In this document: one piece after another, positions 48,001 to 59,449 of the stretch
Numbering within the stretch: position 1 is the first letter of the stretch
Layout of the letters: each line of letters opens with the position of its first letter
Assembly (NCBI RefSeq): GCF_000224145.3
Contig: NC_020173.2
Coordinates: 1,417,435-1,481,434 of the forward strand
Source: Ciona intestinalis
Taxonomy: Eukaryota; Chordata; Ascidiacea; Phlebobranchia; Cionidae
Direction: 5' to 3'
DNA length: 64,000 nucleotides
Notes under the pieces: generated by a model
What the model was told of the DNA's origin: nothing
Seen by the model: only the letters and a program-made list of their open reading frames with translations
Databases searched by the model: none
Made by a program: the position numbers and the translations under genes

Positions 48001-51000
48001 AGATTTAAAAACGCACACTACATGTTTCTTTATTGTTATTCAGATGGAAATCTTGTATTTAAGCCGGAGCAGAATTGTTGACAACGATGCTGAAGCTCTA
48101 GCACTGTGTATAAAAGATGGGATTCAAATCTTATGCATCGATCGAACTGATATTAGCGACATCGGATTCAGTTATATCAGCCAAGTTATACAAGGCTTAG
48201 GCAATCCGGTATGCGTGTTTTAAAATACAGATTGCTATATATAGAGCAGGATGGGGGGAGATGGGACACCTTTACAAATAAAAAAAGTAACTTGGTTGAA
48301 TAAAAAAAAGTAACTTATTTGTCCTCGCGTGGCAGGGCGAAAACTTCGTACTTAAATTGTAACATCTTCGGCAACTTACACACGATATTTTCTGGCTTAT
48401 TATTGTCTGAAACTTGCTAACATGTTACTGAATGGGACAATAAAGACCCACTGTGCAATGCATGGGATATCCCATAAGAAAAAAATTCACTCAACTTTGA
48501 TCGTGTCTAGTTTCTAAAATACTAAAGAAAAATTCAAATTTTATTTCTGATTTGGTATAATGAATGCTTCTTCAAAAATATTTAAAAAAAATGTAAAACA
48601 TAGACTTTATTATGTTTTAATTTTCGATTGAACATAGCTACATAATGTGCTGACTCGGCACTTTTTTCTTTTTAGTTAATTTATAGCACTTTTTTTATAT
48701 TAATATGTTCATTATGTCTTACTAGTACCTACTGTACCATTTTGTTATAAAAAAGTCAGTTTTTCGTGTTTAACATTCGGTTCGAAAATATGCTGCGTCA
48801 GCATAATCTGGTATGTACCATAATCAGCATAATCTGGTATTATAAAACTTTATCCTCACGGCTCCCATAGACCATTGTTAATTGTTTAAAACAAGATCAG
48901 GATATTTAGTTATTATGTGTCAAAGGTGTCCCATCTTCCCCCACCCTACTATAACAGAAAATTGATAATAACTATTAATAAAGTTTTTATTTTTGCTACA
49001 GATTGGGTATTACTACTCTGTTTTTGGCACAAGCTACTTCTTATAAATTATCACCAAGTGCAAATGACAAAATTTCGAATATATTTTCAAAATATAGTAG
49101 GGTGGGAGAAGATGGGACACCTTTTCGTTTAGTTTTCTCTTTCCATTTGGTAGTAAACAAAGAACATTCAATGAGTTGTAAAACCGTATCCTCATGACTT
49201 CCACAGACCGTTGTTAATTGTTTAAAGTACGATCAGGCTATTTTGATATTAGGTGTTAAAGGTGTCCCATCTTCCCCCACCCCACTATATTATCTTTTTA
49301 ATATAGTATTCCCCACTATATTATCTTTTTAATATAGTATCTTATAGTTGAAAACCACCTGAGGTATAAATTACTACATTAAAAGCAAATCTTTCAAAGT
49401 TTGGCAATGAAAGCATACAAAACTACATTGTGGGGGAAGATGGGACTCTAAATTAAAATATATTTACATTAGCAGTATTCTACAACTTGTAGTTAACCTA
49501 CCGAGTTTAACAGGCTGTGCTAGTTTCTGTGCCATGTAAACTTCGCATATATAACGTTAAACCGATATTTTTTGTTGTTTTAATCTTAAATTAAAGTCAT
49601 ATTTACCCCTGCCCATTTTCTTCATGCTTATATCTCAGTGTTTTTTTACAAAACTAAAACTAGTTTTATGGGACAAAATCAAACTGTACGAAATATTCAA
49701 GGTTGTTTTATGAAGCTAGGAAACTAGTTTAATCGTTCGCACACGCAAACTAAAAGATTCATTGGCTTTACTATGATTAAGCGAGCATTAAAAAATGGCA
49801 CCTTACTATTTCGCATTTTTTTACCTGTTCAAAGTATACTGTTTTATGAAGCCGTGATAATACTGTCAAATAATTCTGTATCCTTGTTTTCCTGAGTATC
49901 ATTAAACGGGGGTCCGTAAAAAGAAAATTAAAAAAAACTCTCGTCTGGCAAAGTGTCCCATCTTCCCCCACCCTACTATAGTACCTCCAATGGTAATAAA
50001 ACATGGGTAAATATTTTTTTGTTTACTTATATAATATATTTATTCATTTAGTATGGTGGGAGAAGACAGGACACCTTTAGTACATACTATTCAAGTATCC
50101 TGATTGTGTTTTAAACAATTAAAAACGGTCTATATGGCAGTCGTGAGGAAACGGTTTTATATTTCTTTGAATGTTCTTTGGTTACTACCGAATGGGACGA
50201 AAAATATGATGGAAATGTGTCACACCTTCCCCCANCCTTACACTATATAATAATATGGGGTATTCTGGGATATCGTTAAAACCTAAACTCTATTTTTCCC
50301 GATCGTGTTTTTAATAATTAACAACGCTCTTTTAGAGTCGCGGGGCTACGGTTATACAACTCTGTAAATGTCATTTGTCTACTACCTAATGGAGGAGGAA
50401 GAAAATGATAACATTCCCATCTTACCCGATTCTACTATATGCAGTTACAGCAGTTGAACCTGGCTGAGATACACATGACTGACGAGAAAGCCATTCTTCT
50501 GTCGGCTTGCATCCACAAAGTACATACAGTGTATGTGTGCAATAGTAGATTATCTGAATTCGGTCTCATGAGGCTTGCTGAAGGAATAAAGAGAAGAGAC
50601 TACCCAGTAAGCTTTTTATTATGTAAAGCTTACGTCCTACGACCTATAAAGCCTGCATGGCCTGTTTTATTACAAAATGTCTGGTACAAAGGTTAGCACA
50701 GAGCGTCTGCCTCTAGCCCAGAGGTTATGAGTACTAGGCTTAACGCTACTATCCTTTTCCACGTGTGTGTCCTTGGGCAAGACACACCTAGTGGTCCGTT
50801 ATATAGTTTGTCTAAATGTTCGACCCACAAAGTTACATGTGTGGTAACTCGTAGGTTTGTTATCACCCCTTTTCAACAAAGCTCCTGCCAATCAACTCTG
50901 ATTATTGATAAAAATGTTAACTTTCCAGATGTCGGAGATAAACTTTCGGGTAAACGTTGTAACAGATGAGGCGGCGCGTGCTCTTGCCAGTTGCGTCAAC

Positions 51001-51505
51001 AATATGCTACGGCTCCTCGTCCATAAGTGTCACTTGTCGCTTACAGGCATGAGATATATTGCAAACGCCATCAAAGAGCTAACATCTCCGGTAAATTATA
51101 GGTTTTTCTTTCTTTCTTTTCCTGGAACTTGCAAACATGTTGCTAAATAAAGCAATAAAGACCACGATTAAACGTCAATTGAAAATATACAAACCAACTT
51201 GGTACAGTATGGTACAGTTGGACAAGAAACTTAATAACAGCAAATGCTCTCAGTGCTGTTCACTTATGAGTTTACTGATATCCATTCATCCATTCATTCA
51301 TATATTTGTGGCATATACAGTATTTTCGCCATTTTTTTAGATCCAGGATTGGTACCTCTTCGATAATGACAGCGTCGGTGACGCCGGGGCAGAACTGGTA
51401 GCATCTTGCCTTCATAACATAACTGATGAAATCAGGATGGAAGGTTGTGGGGTGACTCTAGTGGGGATGGCTAAAATAGTAGAAGCTAGAAATGCTCTTG
51501 AACAC
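45070..51505 (+). CDS. NLR-type protein: NACHT ATPase with leucine-rich repeats
   Basis: Cytosolic NOD-like receptor, a likely innate immune sensor. Probable upstream exons: 45070-45105, about 45505-45570, about 45706-45740 (border uncertain), about 45802-45900, 45961-46077. The main exon 46168-47879 has Walker A GQAGIGKTT, Walker B VVIVMDGLDE and sensor-like ARIVVTSRPREY, then winged-helix/HD2-type sequence. Four phase-0 LRR exons follow: 48044-48208, 50445-50606, 50929-51090, 51341-51505 (55, 54, 54, 55 codons), each one LRR unit pair (for example DAEALALCIKD, GFSYISQVIQGLG), the exon style of vertebrate NLRs. An in-frame TAG at 46263-46265 splits LRSYSLG...RVIRAV from LQMSDAS. No death, CARD or pyrin domain is visible. 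The last exon is not seen before the inverted copy begins. Confidence 0.88.
48238..48953. mobile_element. MITE split by other inserted sequence
   Basis: The left end ATAGAGCAGGATGGGGGGAG and the right part GACCATTGTTAATTG to CATCTTCCCCCACCCTACT lie about 570 bases apart. Between them are a reversed SINE scrap (about 48295-48350) and AT-rich sequence. A MITE occupies the matching spot of the right arm (56300-56500). Confidence 0.65.
49092..49290. mobile_element. MITE copy
   Basis: TATAGTAGGGTGGGAGAAGA to CATCTTCCCCCACCCCACTA, complete, about 199 bp. Confidence 0.88.
49424..49981. mobile_element. MITE ends with inserted middle
   Basis: GTGGGGGAAGATGGGAC near 49430 and GTGTCCCATCTTCCCCCACC near 49955, about 500 bases apart, with unrelated AT-rich sequence between. 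Confidence 0.5.
50049..50247. mobile_element. MITE copy
   Basis: TAGTATGGTGGGAGAAGACA to CACACCTTCCCCCA, with one uncalled base (N) at 50235. Confidence 0.8.
50251..50439. mobile_element. MITE copy of a related subfamily
   Basis: ATATGGGGTATTCTGGGATA to CCCATCTTACCCGATTCTAC, with the core AATAATTAACAACGCTC. It directly follows the previous copy and abuts the acceptor of LRR exon 2. Confidence 0.65.
50690..50900 (+). mobile_element. Degenerate SINE
   Basis: AAAGGTTAGCACAGAGCGTC and TGTGTCCTTGGGCAAGACAC with GTGGTAACTCGTAG, the order of the full SINE. It lies in the intron between LRR exons 2 and 3. Confidence 0.65.
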
Positions 51506-52188
51506 GTAAGTTTTAGTGATAATCAAGAGGAGATGTTAACTTGTAATAAGTCTTGTGCAAATCAAGTTAGTTTCAGTGCGTTATCTATTCAAGTAATCTT
51601 AATGTAATATTGTTATGTACAATTATATATGTTTAACAACTGAAGATGTGTGACAACCAAGTATTTTGCCTAATAAAAAGTAGACTGGCACACCTCTGCA
51701 ACTAGATATTACTGCTAACACAAACTTGGACAATGTAATGCCTACTGGTATTTTAATACAGAAACCAGATGTTTATTTTGGTCACATCGAAGGAAAGGGA
51801 GAAGTGACGCTTACTGATTAGGACAGTTAAGGCATTTCGAAACCGTTTCAGATTGATGCCTATGCCTCTGTTATGTTTAGTTGTTAACTTCTGTATTTCG
51901 CGTTAACATTGCGTAAATCGGTTTCTTTATATATGAAGACAATATATATAAGTGGGAACTGGTAAAACCAGCCTACTACATTAAAAATGCTAATAATTTA
52001 TGTATTTTCACGTAACTGGCCTATTATTAGTTGTATAAGCATGTGTTACTTGTAAAATTTGTTACATGCAATGTCAACCTAGATATGTGAAAGAAGTTTC
52101 CCATATACACAAGTGTTACGGTTATTATTCCCCTCCATTGTGTTATGTCACATCTACATCTATACATTAGCGCATTCCAAAATCACTC

Positions 52189-52497
52189 ATGCGTTTCGAA
52201 ACCGCCATTATTCCATTTCCCTTTGTTAACCGGAACGCTGAGTTCAATGTAGCGATATTTAGTTCTGTACAGAACAGCATTTTTCAAGCATTATTAATCC
52301 AGTTTAATCGCATTGATTTTGCGTGGTACCTATGTTTGCTATTCACAGTGACAGTCTATTTTGTAGTATTCAAAACTGTACTAACGCTAATTCTTGTTCT
52401 TGATTCTATTTTCGTTAATATACACACCTTTTTACGCATCGCGAATCTCTGTAAAACAGATGCCACAGCCTTTAGTTTAAAACTTAACAATGATTAA
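52189..52497 (+). CDS. Unidentified 102-residue hydrophobic reading frame
   Basis: ATG-initiated frame starting MRFETAIIPFPF. It has a strong hydrophobic centre (WYLCLLFTVTVYFVVF then TLILVLDSIFV), enough for two membrane segments, and ends LKLNND and a stop. It sits alone in the duplication spacer, so it may equally be chance; I recognise no family. Confidence 0.2.
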   Translation: MRFETAIIPFPFVNRNAEFNVAIFSSVQNSIFQALLIQFNRIDFAWYLCLLFTVTVYFVVFKTVLTLILVLDSIFVNIHTFLRIANLCKTDATAFSLKLNND

Positions 52498-52589
52498 ACC
52501 ATGTTTCAGTCTGACTGAATATATATACTGTACATTAGTTTATTATACAAGTTATTTGTACATAGGTTGAATGCTGTGGTATATTGACT

Positions 52590-52700
52590 ATTCTCGCTTG
52601 GCCGCCAAACGACAGTCGTTATATACTGGTGTACTGTTTCATATACCTCGTTCCAGCTTACGAGTAACAACGAATGCTAATTTGTGGATGATTGTTTTTT
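52590..52700 (-). mobile_element. SINE fragment, reverse
   Basis: TTCTCGCTTGGCCGCCAAAC, GACAGTCGTTAT and CGTTCCAGCTTACGAGTAAC are reversed SINE 3' sequence with changes. Confidence 0.6.
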
Positions 52701-52950
52701 GGGTGGTATTTTTTATTACTTCAACATATCCTAACTATCTTGTTCCTGTGTTTAGGCATATATAGGCACACATATAGGAACTGTGCCGAACGAGACCTCG
52801 AACCTAGACAGTATATGATTTGCGTTGGGTATTTGAGGAACATTGGCAGTTCCGTCTTGTAGTTATTGTAGTATGAGAGAAATATGTGCTTTTAAGTAGC
52901 CAAGTGTACGACGATTACTCGGAGTCGGGCAGTATATTCTTTATTGGATA

Positions 52951-53146
52951 TATAGTGGGGTGGGGGAAGATGGGACACCTTTTCATTCTATTTTCTCGTC
53001 CCATTTGGTAGTAAACAAAGAACATTCAAAGAATTAAAAAGCCGCATCCTCACGACTCCCATATACCCTTGTTAATTGTTTAAAACACGATCAGGATACT
53101 TGGATATTCTGTGTCGAAGGTGTCCCATCTTCCCCATAGTACTATA
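52951..53146. mobile_element. MITE copy
   Basis: TATAGTGGGGTGGGGGAAGA to CCCATCTTCCCCATAGTACT. It sits next to the repeated segment, as at 44652-44821. Confidence 0.88.
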
Positions 53147-53503
53147 GTAGGTAACACTAATAAAAGTAGGTCTGTAGAATTCCAGATTGATATTTTTATG
53201 TGAAAAACAATTAAATACGGGAATGTGAAAAATGATACAATTGCCAAGTATTAGCTTGAAATAATATTTCGTGGTAATAACATTTTCACCTGGCTGACAT
53301 AGATCTTGCTATTATTTTATACAACTAAATTAATATGGGTAGGTACCTGTATTAAGCATACCAGCAACTGTTCTGCATTAATCGCCCACAATAGGCGAAT
53401 AATATTGGTTAATCTGGCCCAACGGGGTGAGTTTTTTGACTAACTTTGGTGTTGGACAGTTCGCATCAGTATATATATATATATAGAATAGTACTGCTTT
53501 CGT

Positions 53504-53681
53504 ATAGTAGGGTGGGGGAAGATGAGGCGTCTTTTCACTCAATTTTTTTCGTCATTCTATTTTTTAAGAATTATAAAACCGTATTCTTGTAACTCCCATA
53601 GACCGTTGTTAATTGTTTTAAACACAGTCAGGATATTTGGATACTATATGTGCTAAAAGTTTCCCATCTTACCCCACAGTA
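53504..53681. mobile_element. MITE copy
   Basis: TATAGTAGGGTGGGGGAAGA to TTCCCATCTTACCCCACAGT, ending about 25 bases before the right arm begins. Confidence 0.8.
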
Positions 53682-54599
53682 GATTAGTAGAACATGATTG
53701 CACCCGTTATACGCAATGTTAACGCAAAGCACAAATCGTATGTTGCTACATAACAAAGGCATCATTCTGAAACGGTTTCGAAATGCCTTAACTGTCCTAA
53801 TCAATAAGCGTCACGTCTCCCTTTCCTTCGATGTAACCAAGATAAACATCTGGTTTCTGTATTAAATCACAGTGAGTACTTATATTATATTGGGCACGAA
53901 ATATGTGTTAGCAGTAGTATATGTATAAAGAGAGTTGCAGTGGTGTCCCTGTTTTATTATTAAAGGCAAAATACTTCTGTTATTTATAGGTCAAATAGTT
54001 CTGTAAAATACATAAATCTCTTAACAACATTACTTGGGTAACGAGCCAACTCTGACGGCATATTACGTGCCAAACTTGCAGTGTCACACTTATAGAATAG
54101 TACATAACAATTTTACATTTAGAGCTTTACTTGAATGGATAACGCACTGTAACTAATTTGATTTACACAAAACTTATTACAAGTTAACATCTCCTCTTGT
54201 TACCACTAAAACTTACGTGTTCAAGAGCATTTCTGGCTTCTACTATTTTAGCCATACCTACTACAGTCACCCCACAGCCGTCCATCCTGATTTCATCAGT
54301 TATGTTATGAAGACAAGATGCTACCAGTTCTGCCCCGGCGTCACCCATGCTATTGTTGCCGTGAAGGTACCAGTCATCAATCTGTAAAAAGTTGGCGAAA
54401 ATACTGATTTTAATCCCCACGATGATATTGAGTGCGAATATTTGTTAAACTTTTGTGTTGGAGCAGTTATTGTATAAAGCGCACAATAGGGGCAGCAGTA
54501 TCGAACCTCGTATATCCCGGGGCTGTGCCTTAGGAGTTTATATGGTATCATAACCAATGCTGGATACCGCGCGAGTCTGATGTTCGACACTGAAACCGA

Positions 54600-54745
54600 T
54601 ACTTCTTGACATATGCGTCCTTCTTGGGCAAGACGCTTAACGGACATTGCTCCAACTTGTTGTCATTGATGGGTTGTCTAAATTGTTCGTTATACGTAAA
54701 AAAAAACAATTACCCAACAAAGTTACAAACGTATTAACTAGTAAA
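54600..54745 (+). mobile_element. Degenerate SINE
   Basis: TGGGCAAGACGCTTAACGGA, CATTGCTCCAACTTG, GATGGGTTGTCTAAATTG. Right-arm intron; no copy at the matching left-arm site. Confidence 0.6.
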
Positions 54746-55640
54746 CGGGAACTTTCACTGAACTAGTCTCACACTCTCACGTATGGAGCACATTCTATTC
54801 AGACGTGTAAACGCCGTCTGAGTGTTGGGGCAACGAGCCAACTCTGCTGGTCTAAAACCATAGGTTCATATAAAGACCTTAACCTTATAAATACAATTTT
54901 ATTTTTGACAAAAGTTTCAAGGAGTTTCGTATACCCAATACCCTCTTGTTGCAATTTGTCTTCCTAAATCGCCAACTAAGGTAACGTGTTAGCACGTCCC
55001 AGGAAATCCTAACTCACCGGGGATGTTAGGTCTTTGATAGCGTTTGCAATATATCTCGTGCCTGTTAACGACAAATGACACTTATGGACGTAAAATCGGC
55101 GAATGTTTTTCACGCAACTGGCAAGAGCACGCGCCGCCTCATCTGTTACAACGTTATGTCCGAAGCTTAACGACATCTGGAAAGTTAACATTTTTATTAA
55201 TCATCTTTTTATCTGTCAGCATTGTTAAGAAGAAGGACAAATAACACAATTTCACCAACGGAACTGTATTCATAAAGCGGGAATACTGCAGATTTGTTAA
55301 CAATGTATGGGATTACTATACGATCAAAGGACATTCCCCATATCAGACGAGCCATACCAGTTTAGGATTATATAGTAGAGTAAACATACAGGCTTTAACA
55401 GATAACAAGACCTCGCCCTTAAATAATGGTAATAACTTACTGGATAGTCTCTTCTCTCTACTCCTTCAGCGATCTTTATGTCCAAATTTCATCCACGTTA
55501 TGAATGCAAGCAGACAGAAGAGCGACCTTCTACTCAGTCATGTGCACCTCGGTCAGGTTCAACTGCTTTATCTATATATAGAGCGAAATAAATATATATT
55601 TGGACAACCCGTTATAGATAATTTAGACAACCCAGTGACC

Positions 55641-55912
55641 CCAATGAATGAATGAATGAATGAATGAATGAATGAAAGTAACTTACTTTATCCTCGCGTG
55701 GCCGGAAAACGACAGTCGTTATCACACGGGTTTAACACCTCGTGCCAGCTTACGAGTTACCATGTATGTTACTTTGTGGGTGATCACTGAGTTGGAGCAA
55801 TTGCCGTTAGGTGTCTTGCCCAAGAACGCATACGCACACAATGGTAGCAGCGGTGAGTCTTGAACCCATTCTCTGGGTTGGAGACACGCGCGCTGACCAC
55901 TTAGTTAAAACG
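55641..55912 (-). mobile_element. SINE with long tail, reverse
   Basis: A tail of nine GAAT units (55643-55678) leads into TATCCTCGCGTGGCCGGAAA, CGTGCCAGCTTACGAG, CTTGCCCAAGAACGC and CACTTAGTTAAAACG. Clean repeats suggest a recent insertion. Confidence 0.8.
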
Positions 55913-56014
55913 TTGAAAAACCGTCATTGCTCTGTTCAGTAATGTGTTTGCAAGACGCAAGCAACAAGATAGAAAATATTCGGGTGTAACCTTTTTTGGA
56001 GGGGGGAGGGGAAT

Positions 56015-56180
56015 GAGCTTAACGGCTACTATTGCTTCAACCCAGTGGTTCCTTGTGAGTCTAAATTGTTAGTCATACACACAAAAAAAGAAAGAAATCC
56101 AAAACAGTGAACACCCACAAAGTTAAAAATTTGGTAACTTGTAATTGGGCACGGGTCTATAAAACATGAACACCCGAGTT
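56015..56180 (+). mobile_element. Degenerate SINE
   Basis: GCTTAACGGCTACTATTGC, CAACCCAGTGGTTCC, CACCCACAAAGTTAAAAAT and GGTAACTTGTAA follow SINE order. Confidence 0.55.
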
Positions 56181-56299
56181 ATGAAACGTAAATGCTGGTA
56201 TGTATAGTGATTAGGCCTGCGTCTTTAGATACGTTGTCACCGAAGCGTATACAGAGACATTTGATTGGTTAAAAAAAACGGACGACTGCTTATATATAT

Positions 56300-56500
56300 A
56301 TACAGTGGGGTGGGGGAAGATGGGACACCTTTAGCACATGATATCCAAATATCCTGATCGTCTTTTAAACAATTAACAACGATCTAGGGGAGTCGTGAGG
56401 ATACGCTTTTATAATTCTTTGCATTTTCTTTGTTTACTATCAAATTGGGCGAGAAAATAGATTGTAAAGGTGTCCCATCTCCCCCCATCCTGCTCTATAT
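56300..56500. mobile_element. MITE copy (right arm, first haplotype-like copy)
   Basis: TACAGTGGGGTGGGGGAAGA to CCCATCTCCCCCCATCCTGC. It occupies the intron spot that holds a MITE in the left arm at 48238. Confidence 0.85.
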
Positions 56501-56712
56501 ATAGCAATCTGTATTTTAAAACACGCATACCGGATTGCCTAAGCCTTGTATAACTTGGCTGATATAACTGAATCCGATGTCGCTGAGACCAGTTCGATCG
56601 ATGCATAAGATTTGAATCCCATCTTTTATACACAGTGCTAGAGCTTCAGCATCGTTGTCAACAATTCTGCTCCGGCTTAAATACAAGATTTCCATCCAAA
56701 TAACAATAAAGA

Positions 56713-56762
56713 NNNNNNNNNNNNNNNNNNNNNNNNNNNNNNNNNNNNNNNNNNNNNNNNNN
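56713..56762. other. Assembly gap (50 N)
   Basis: Fifty N between the two copies of the LRR1-MITE segment. Confidence 0.95.
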
Positions 56763-56834
56763 ATACGTCGTCACCGAAGCGTATACAGAGACATTTGATT
56801 GGTTAGCACATTCGGACGACTGCTTATATATATA

Positions 56835-57036
56835 TACAGTGGGTTGGGGGAAGATGGGACACCTTTAGCACATGATATCCAAATATCCTGATCGCGTCTT
56901 TTAAACAATTAACAACGATCTAGGGGAGTCGTGAGGATACGCTTTTATAATTCTTTGCATTTTCTTTGTTTACTATCAAATTGGGCGGGAAAATAGATTG
57001 TAAAGGTGTCCCATCTTCCCCCATCCTACTATATAT
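56835..57036. mobile_element. MITE copy (right arm, second copy)
   Basis: Same element as 56300-56500 within the repeated segment, differing by few bases. Confidence 0.85.
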
Positions 57037-58466
57037 ATAGCAATCTGTATTCTAAAACACGCATACCGGATTGCCTAAGCCTTAAATAACTTGGCTGATA
57101 TAACTGAATCCGATATCGCTAATATCAGTTCGATCGATGCATAAGATTTGAATCCCATCTTTTATACACAGTGCTAGAGCTTCAGCATCGTTGTCAACAA
57201 TTCTGCTCCGGCTTAAATACAAGTTTTCCATCCAAATAACAATAAAGAAACATGTAGTGTGCGTTTTTAAATCTATTGTACGTTTAGGAGTGTAAGCAAT
57301 TAAAACTTTTTTTCTAGAAATTGTGACTCTTCTTAATAAAAGAAACGCACTTTTTTAAAGGACCTTTACTTTTATTAAAATAAGTATGTATCACTTACTT
57401 TTATGTTGTCTATCTGAGACACATTGGTAAAAAAGCCGTTCATTAAGTCGGATATGAACACAGTGCCAACAGCAACGTTGATGACGATTGAGTGACTCGC
57501 CGCCCTGACAACGTGCAGGAGGTTCATGACGTCATTTGGAAGAATATCTTCTGTGAGAGCGAAACGGCGAGGAAGTTTTGAAGCAATTTGTGCAGTAACC
57601 TCATCTGAACACATTTCTCTGCACCATTCACAGACTAAAAAAATCGTGTCCCGTCCTTCCCAATCCTATACTATGAAAATATTTTTACGTAGCGCGAAGC
57701 TAATGCGTGAAAGCTGAAATGTGGAAGCCTATAACACTTACCTAAAATTTAACCTCTTTTAGTCTGAATGAATACATATACCTTTATACATGAGTTTATT
57801 AAACAAGTAAATTGTACATAGTTTAAATGTTATTTAATCAATTTTAGAGATGGTCATAAAATATGATTTTTGTTGTAAAACATTTATGATTGTTGTTTCA
57901 TTTTTTTTCTAATTGTGTGGTAGGCTACATTGCTTGTTTCTTACATATGATTTGATACAAACGTTTTATTTCCAATACAAACTAAAAAAAATAAAAAAAG
58001 TAGATTCTAGTTTTATAACTGCTGCTGCCCCACACACTAGTCCAGAAAAAAAGGACTTTGAAAAAATAGGTCTTGAATTCCAGGCGCATGGATATACAAC
58101 GGCAATCTAGACGCGTGCGCAGGCAATTATTTAAAAACGCCTGCATAAAAAACGCAGCCGTGTGTTGTTTCAGCGTTTAGAGCTTGCTATGCTGTACAGT
58201 TTCGAGGCGTCGGAAGTTTAGTATACGCTGTAAGTTAGTATAGCAGGTTTCTTAGTACTGTGTAGTTAAATAGGCAAAAGCTGACGCAGGCTGTAAATAG
58301 ATGAATGATTTAAAGTTCTATGAAATGATTTTAAAAATATTTAAAAGGAAGTAACATTATTTAGATGTTTTTACAACTCGCAAACGAAAAACAGCATTTT
58401 ATGTTGTGCTTTTAGCAGTTTTAACAGTTGCTTGTAGTGGTACGACTGTATAACCAATTAATTGTT

Positions 58467-58665
58467 ATATAGTACGGTGGGGGAAGATGGGACACCTTTT
58501 CAATCTATTTTCTCTTCCAATTTGGTAGTAAACGAACATTCAACGGTTTTTTATAAAACTTTATACTCACGGCTCCCATAGACCATTGTAAATTGTTTAA
58601 AACACGATCAGGATATTTAGTTATTATGTGTCAAAGGTGTCCCACCTTCCCCCACCCTACTCTAT
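58467..58665. mobile_element. MITE copy
   Basis: TATATAGTACGGTGGGGGAA to CCCACCTTCCCCCACCCTAC, complete. Confidence 0.85.
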
Positions 58666-59449
58666 TTTCAGTTTATACAAGCTAAGATTAGATGATGTTG
58701 TATATAATATAACCCAAGTGCTAATTCGAAACTTAATCCCTATGTCTCATATTCACATAATTAACCCTCGTGGTCAAACGTAATTGCCTGCCCAGTTTCA
58801 ACAGACAATAATCGTCCACAATTATATAACCCCTACTTTAAGTTCAATGTGTTCAACATTGGCATAAGCATCACTCGCAGGCCCTTATTGGTACTTATGT
58901 AATGTATGTTTTCGTTATTAACGTACTAGGCTGGGTATGTTTAATGTTATATGGCAGACGCTTTAGCTGTGTTAGTGTATGTGAGATATGAACTGGCTGA
59001 GACATTTCCAAATGTTAATTCTGTCACTGGTACCGATTAGGGGCTTTTAGCGCAGAAATTTTCGCCTTTCTGTTTAAAGTGTGGATTATAGCAGTTTGAG
59101 TCGTTAAAAGTACAAAGAGTGGCGGTGATAGCAACTGCGTGGATGGTGCCGGTGTGGATTTCCTGCTATAGTTGGCTAATTATAAACAAATCCGAAGCGC
59201 CAGCTTAGTTGAAACAACACGGAACCGCATCGCATTATGTCGCCATTCAGCCAAAGTCTGACAACTTAGATTACGTATATAGCAGAGAGAAGTTTGCGTC
59301 ATCGGTCTTTATCACTAGTGAGCTGTTATTTGTTAGCCGACTTTAAATGAAAACATTATGCTTTACTTTGTGGCTATGTAGAGTAGAAATGCTGGTATAC
59401 GAGTTATTTAACGAATCACAGAAAGGCTTGACTCTGAGGAAAATGATAT

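Larger units (their letters stand above)
47641..51922 (+). repeat. Left arm of a large inverted duplication
   Basis: From the end of the NACHT exon (TGTGAATGGTGCAGAGAAAT) through all four LRR exons to past GGCATTTCGAAACCGTTTCAG (51834-51854). It matches 53705-57640 read on the other strand. Lengths differ through separate repeat insertions. Confidence 0.9.
51923..53704. other. Spacer of the inverted duplication
   Basis: About 1.8 kb. It holds a 102-codon hydrophobic frame (52189-52497), a reversed SINE scrap (52590-52700), the repeated segment 52726-52940 and two MITEs. I see no certain gene. Confidence 0.7.
56229..57248. repeat. Direct repeat on both sides of a gap in the right arm
   Basis: 56229-56712 and 56763-57248 are near-identical (MITE plus LRR1). 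The first ends exactly at the 50-N gap with AACAATAAAGA, the same place as in the second. Same pattern as at 8973-10502; probably two haplotypes in series. Confidence 0.85.
53705..57640 (-). pseudogene. Right arm of inverted duplication: broken NLR copy
   Basis: A host-gene copy on the minus strand: the end of the NACHT exon (about 57404-57640), LRR1 twice (about 57069-57233 and 56532-56698, on both sides of a gap), LRR2 (about 55442-55580), LRR3 (55018-55178) and LRR4 (about 54219-54382). The Walker motifs and upstream exons are absent. LRR2 has stop codons (after HMTE, and again) and is shortened; the inner LRR1 copy has a stop (VI then TAA). LRR3 and LRR4 remain open and are near in sequence to the left arm, with changes such as HGNNSMG for FDNDSVG. 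The copy cannot make a whole receptor. Its breakpoint is at 57640, next to a MITE scrap. Confidence 0.85.

Noticed and set aside
55641-55680. CRISPR array or functional satellite
   Set aside because: The GAAT units are the tail of a reversed SINE.
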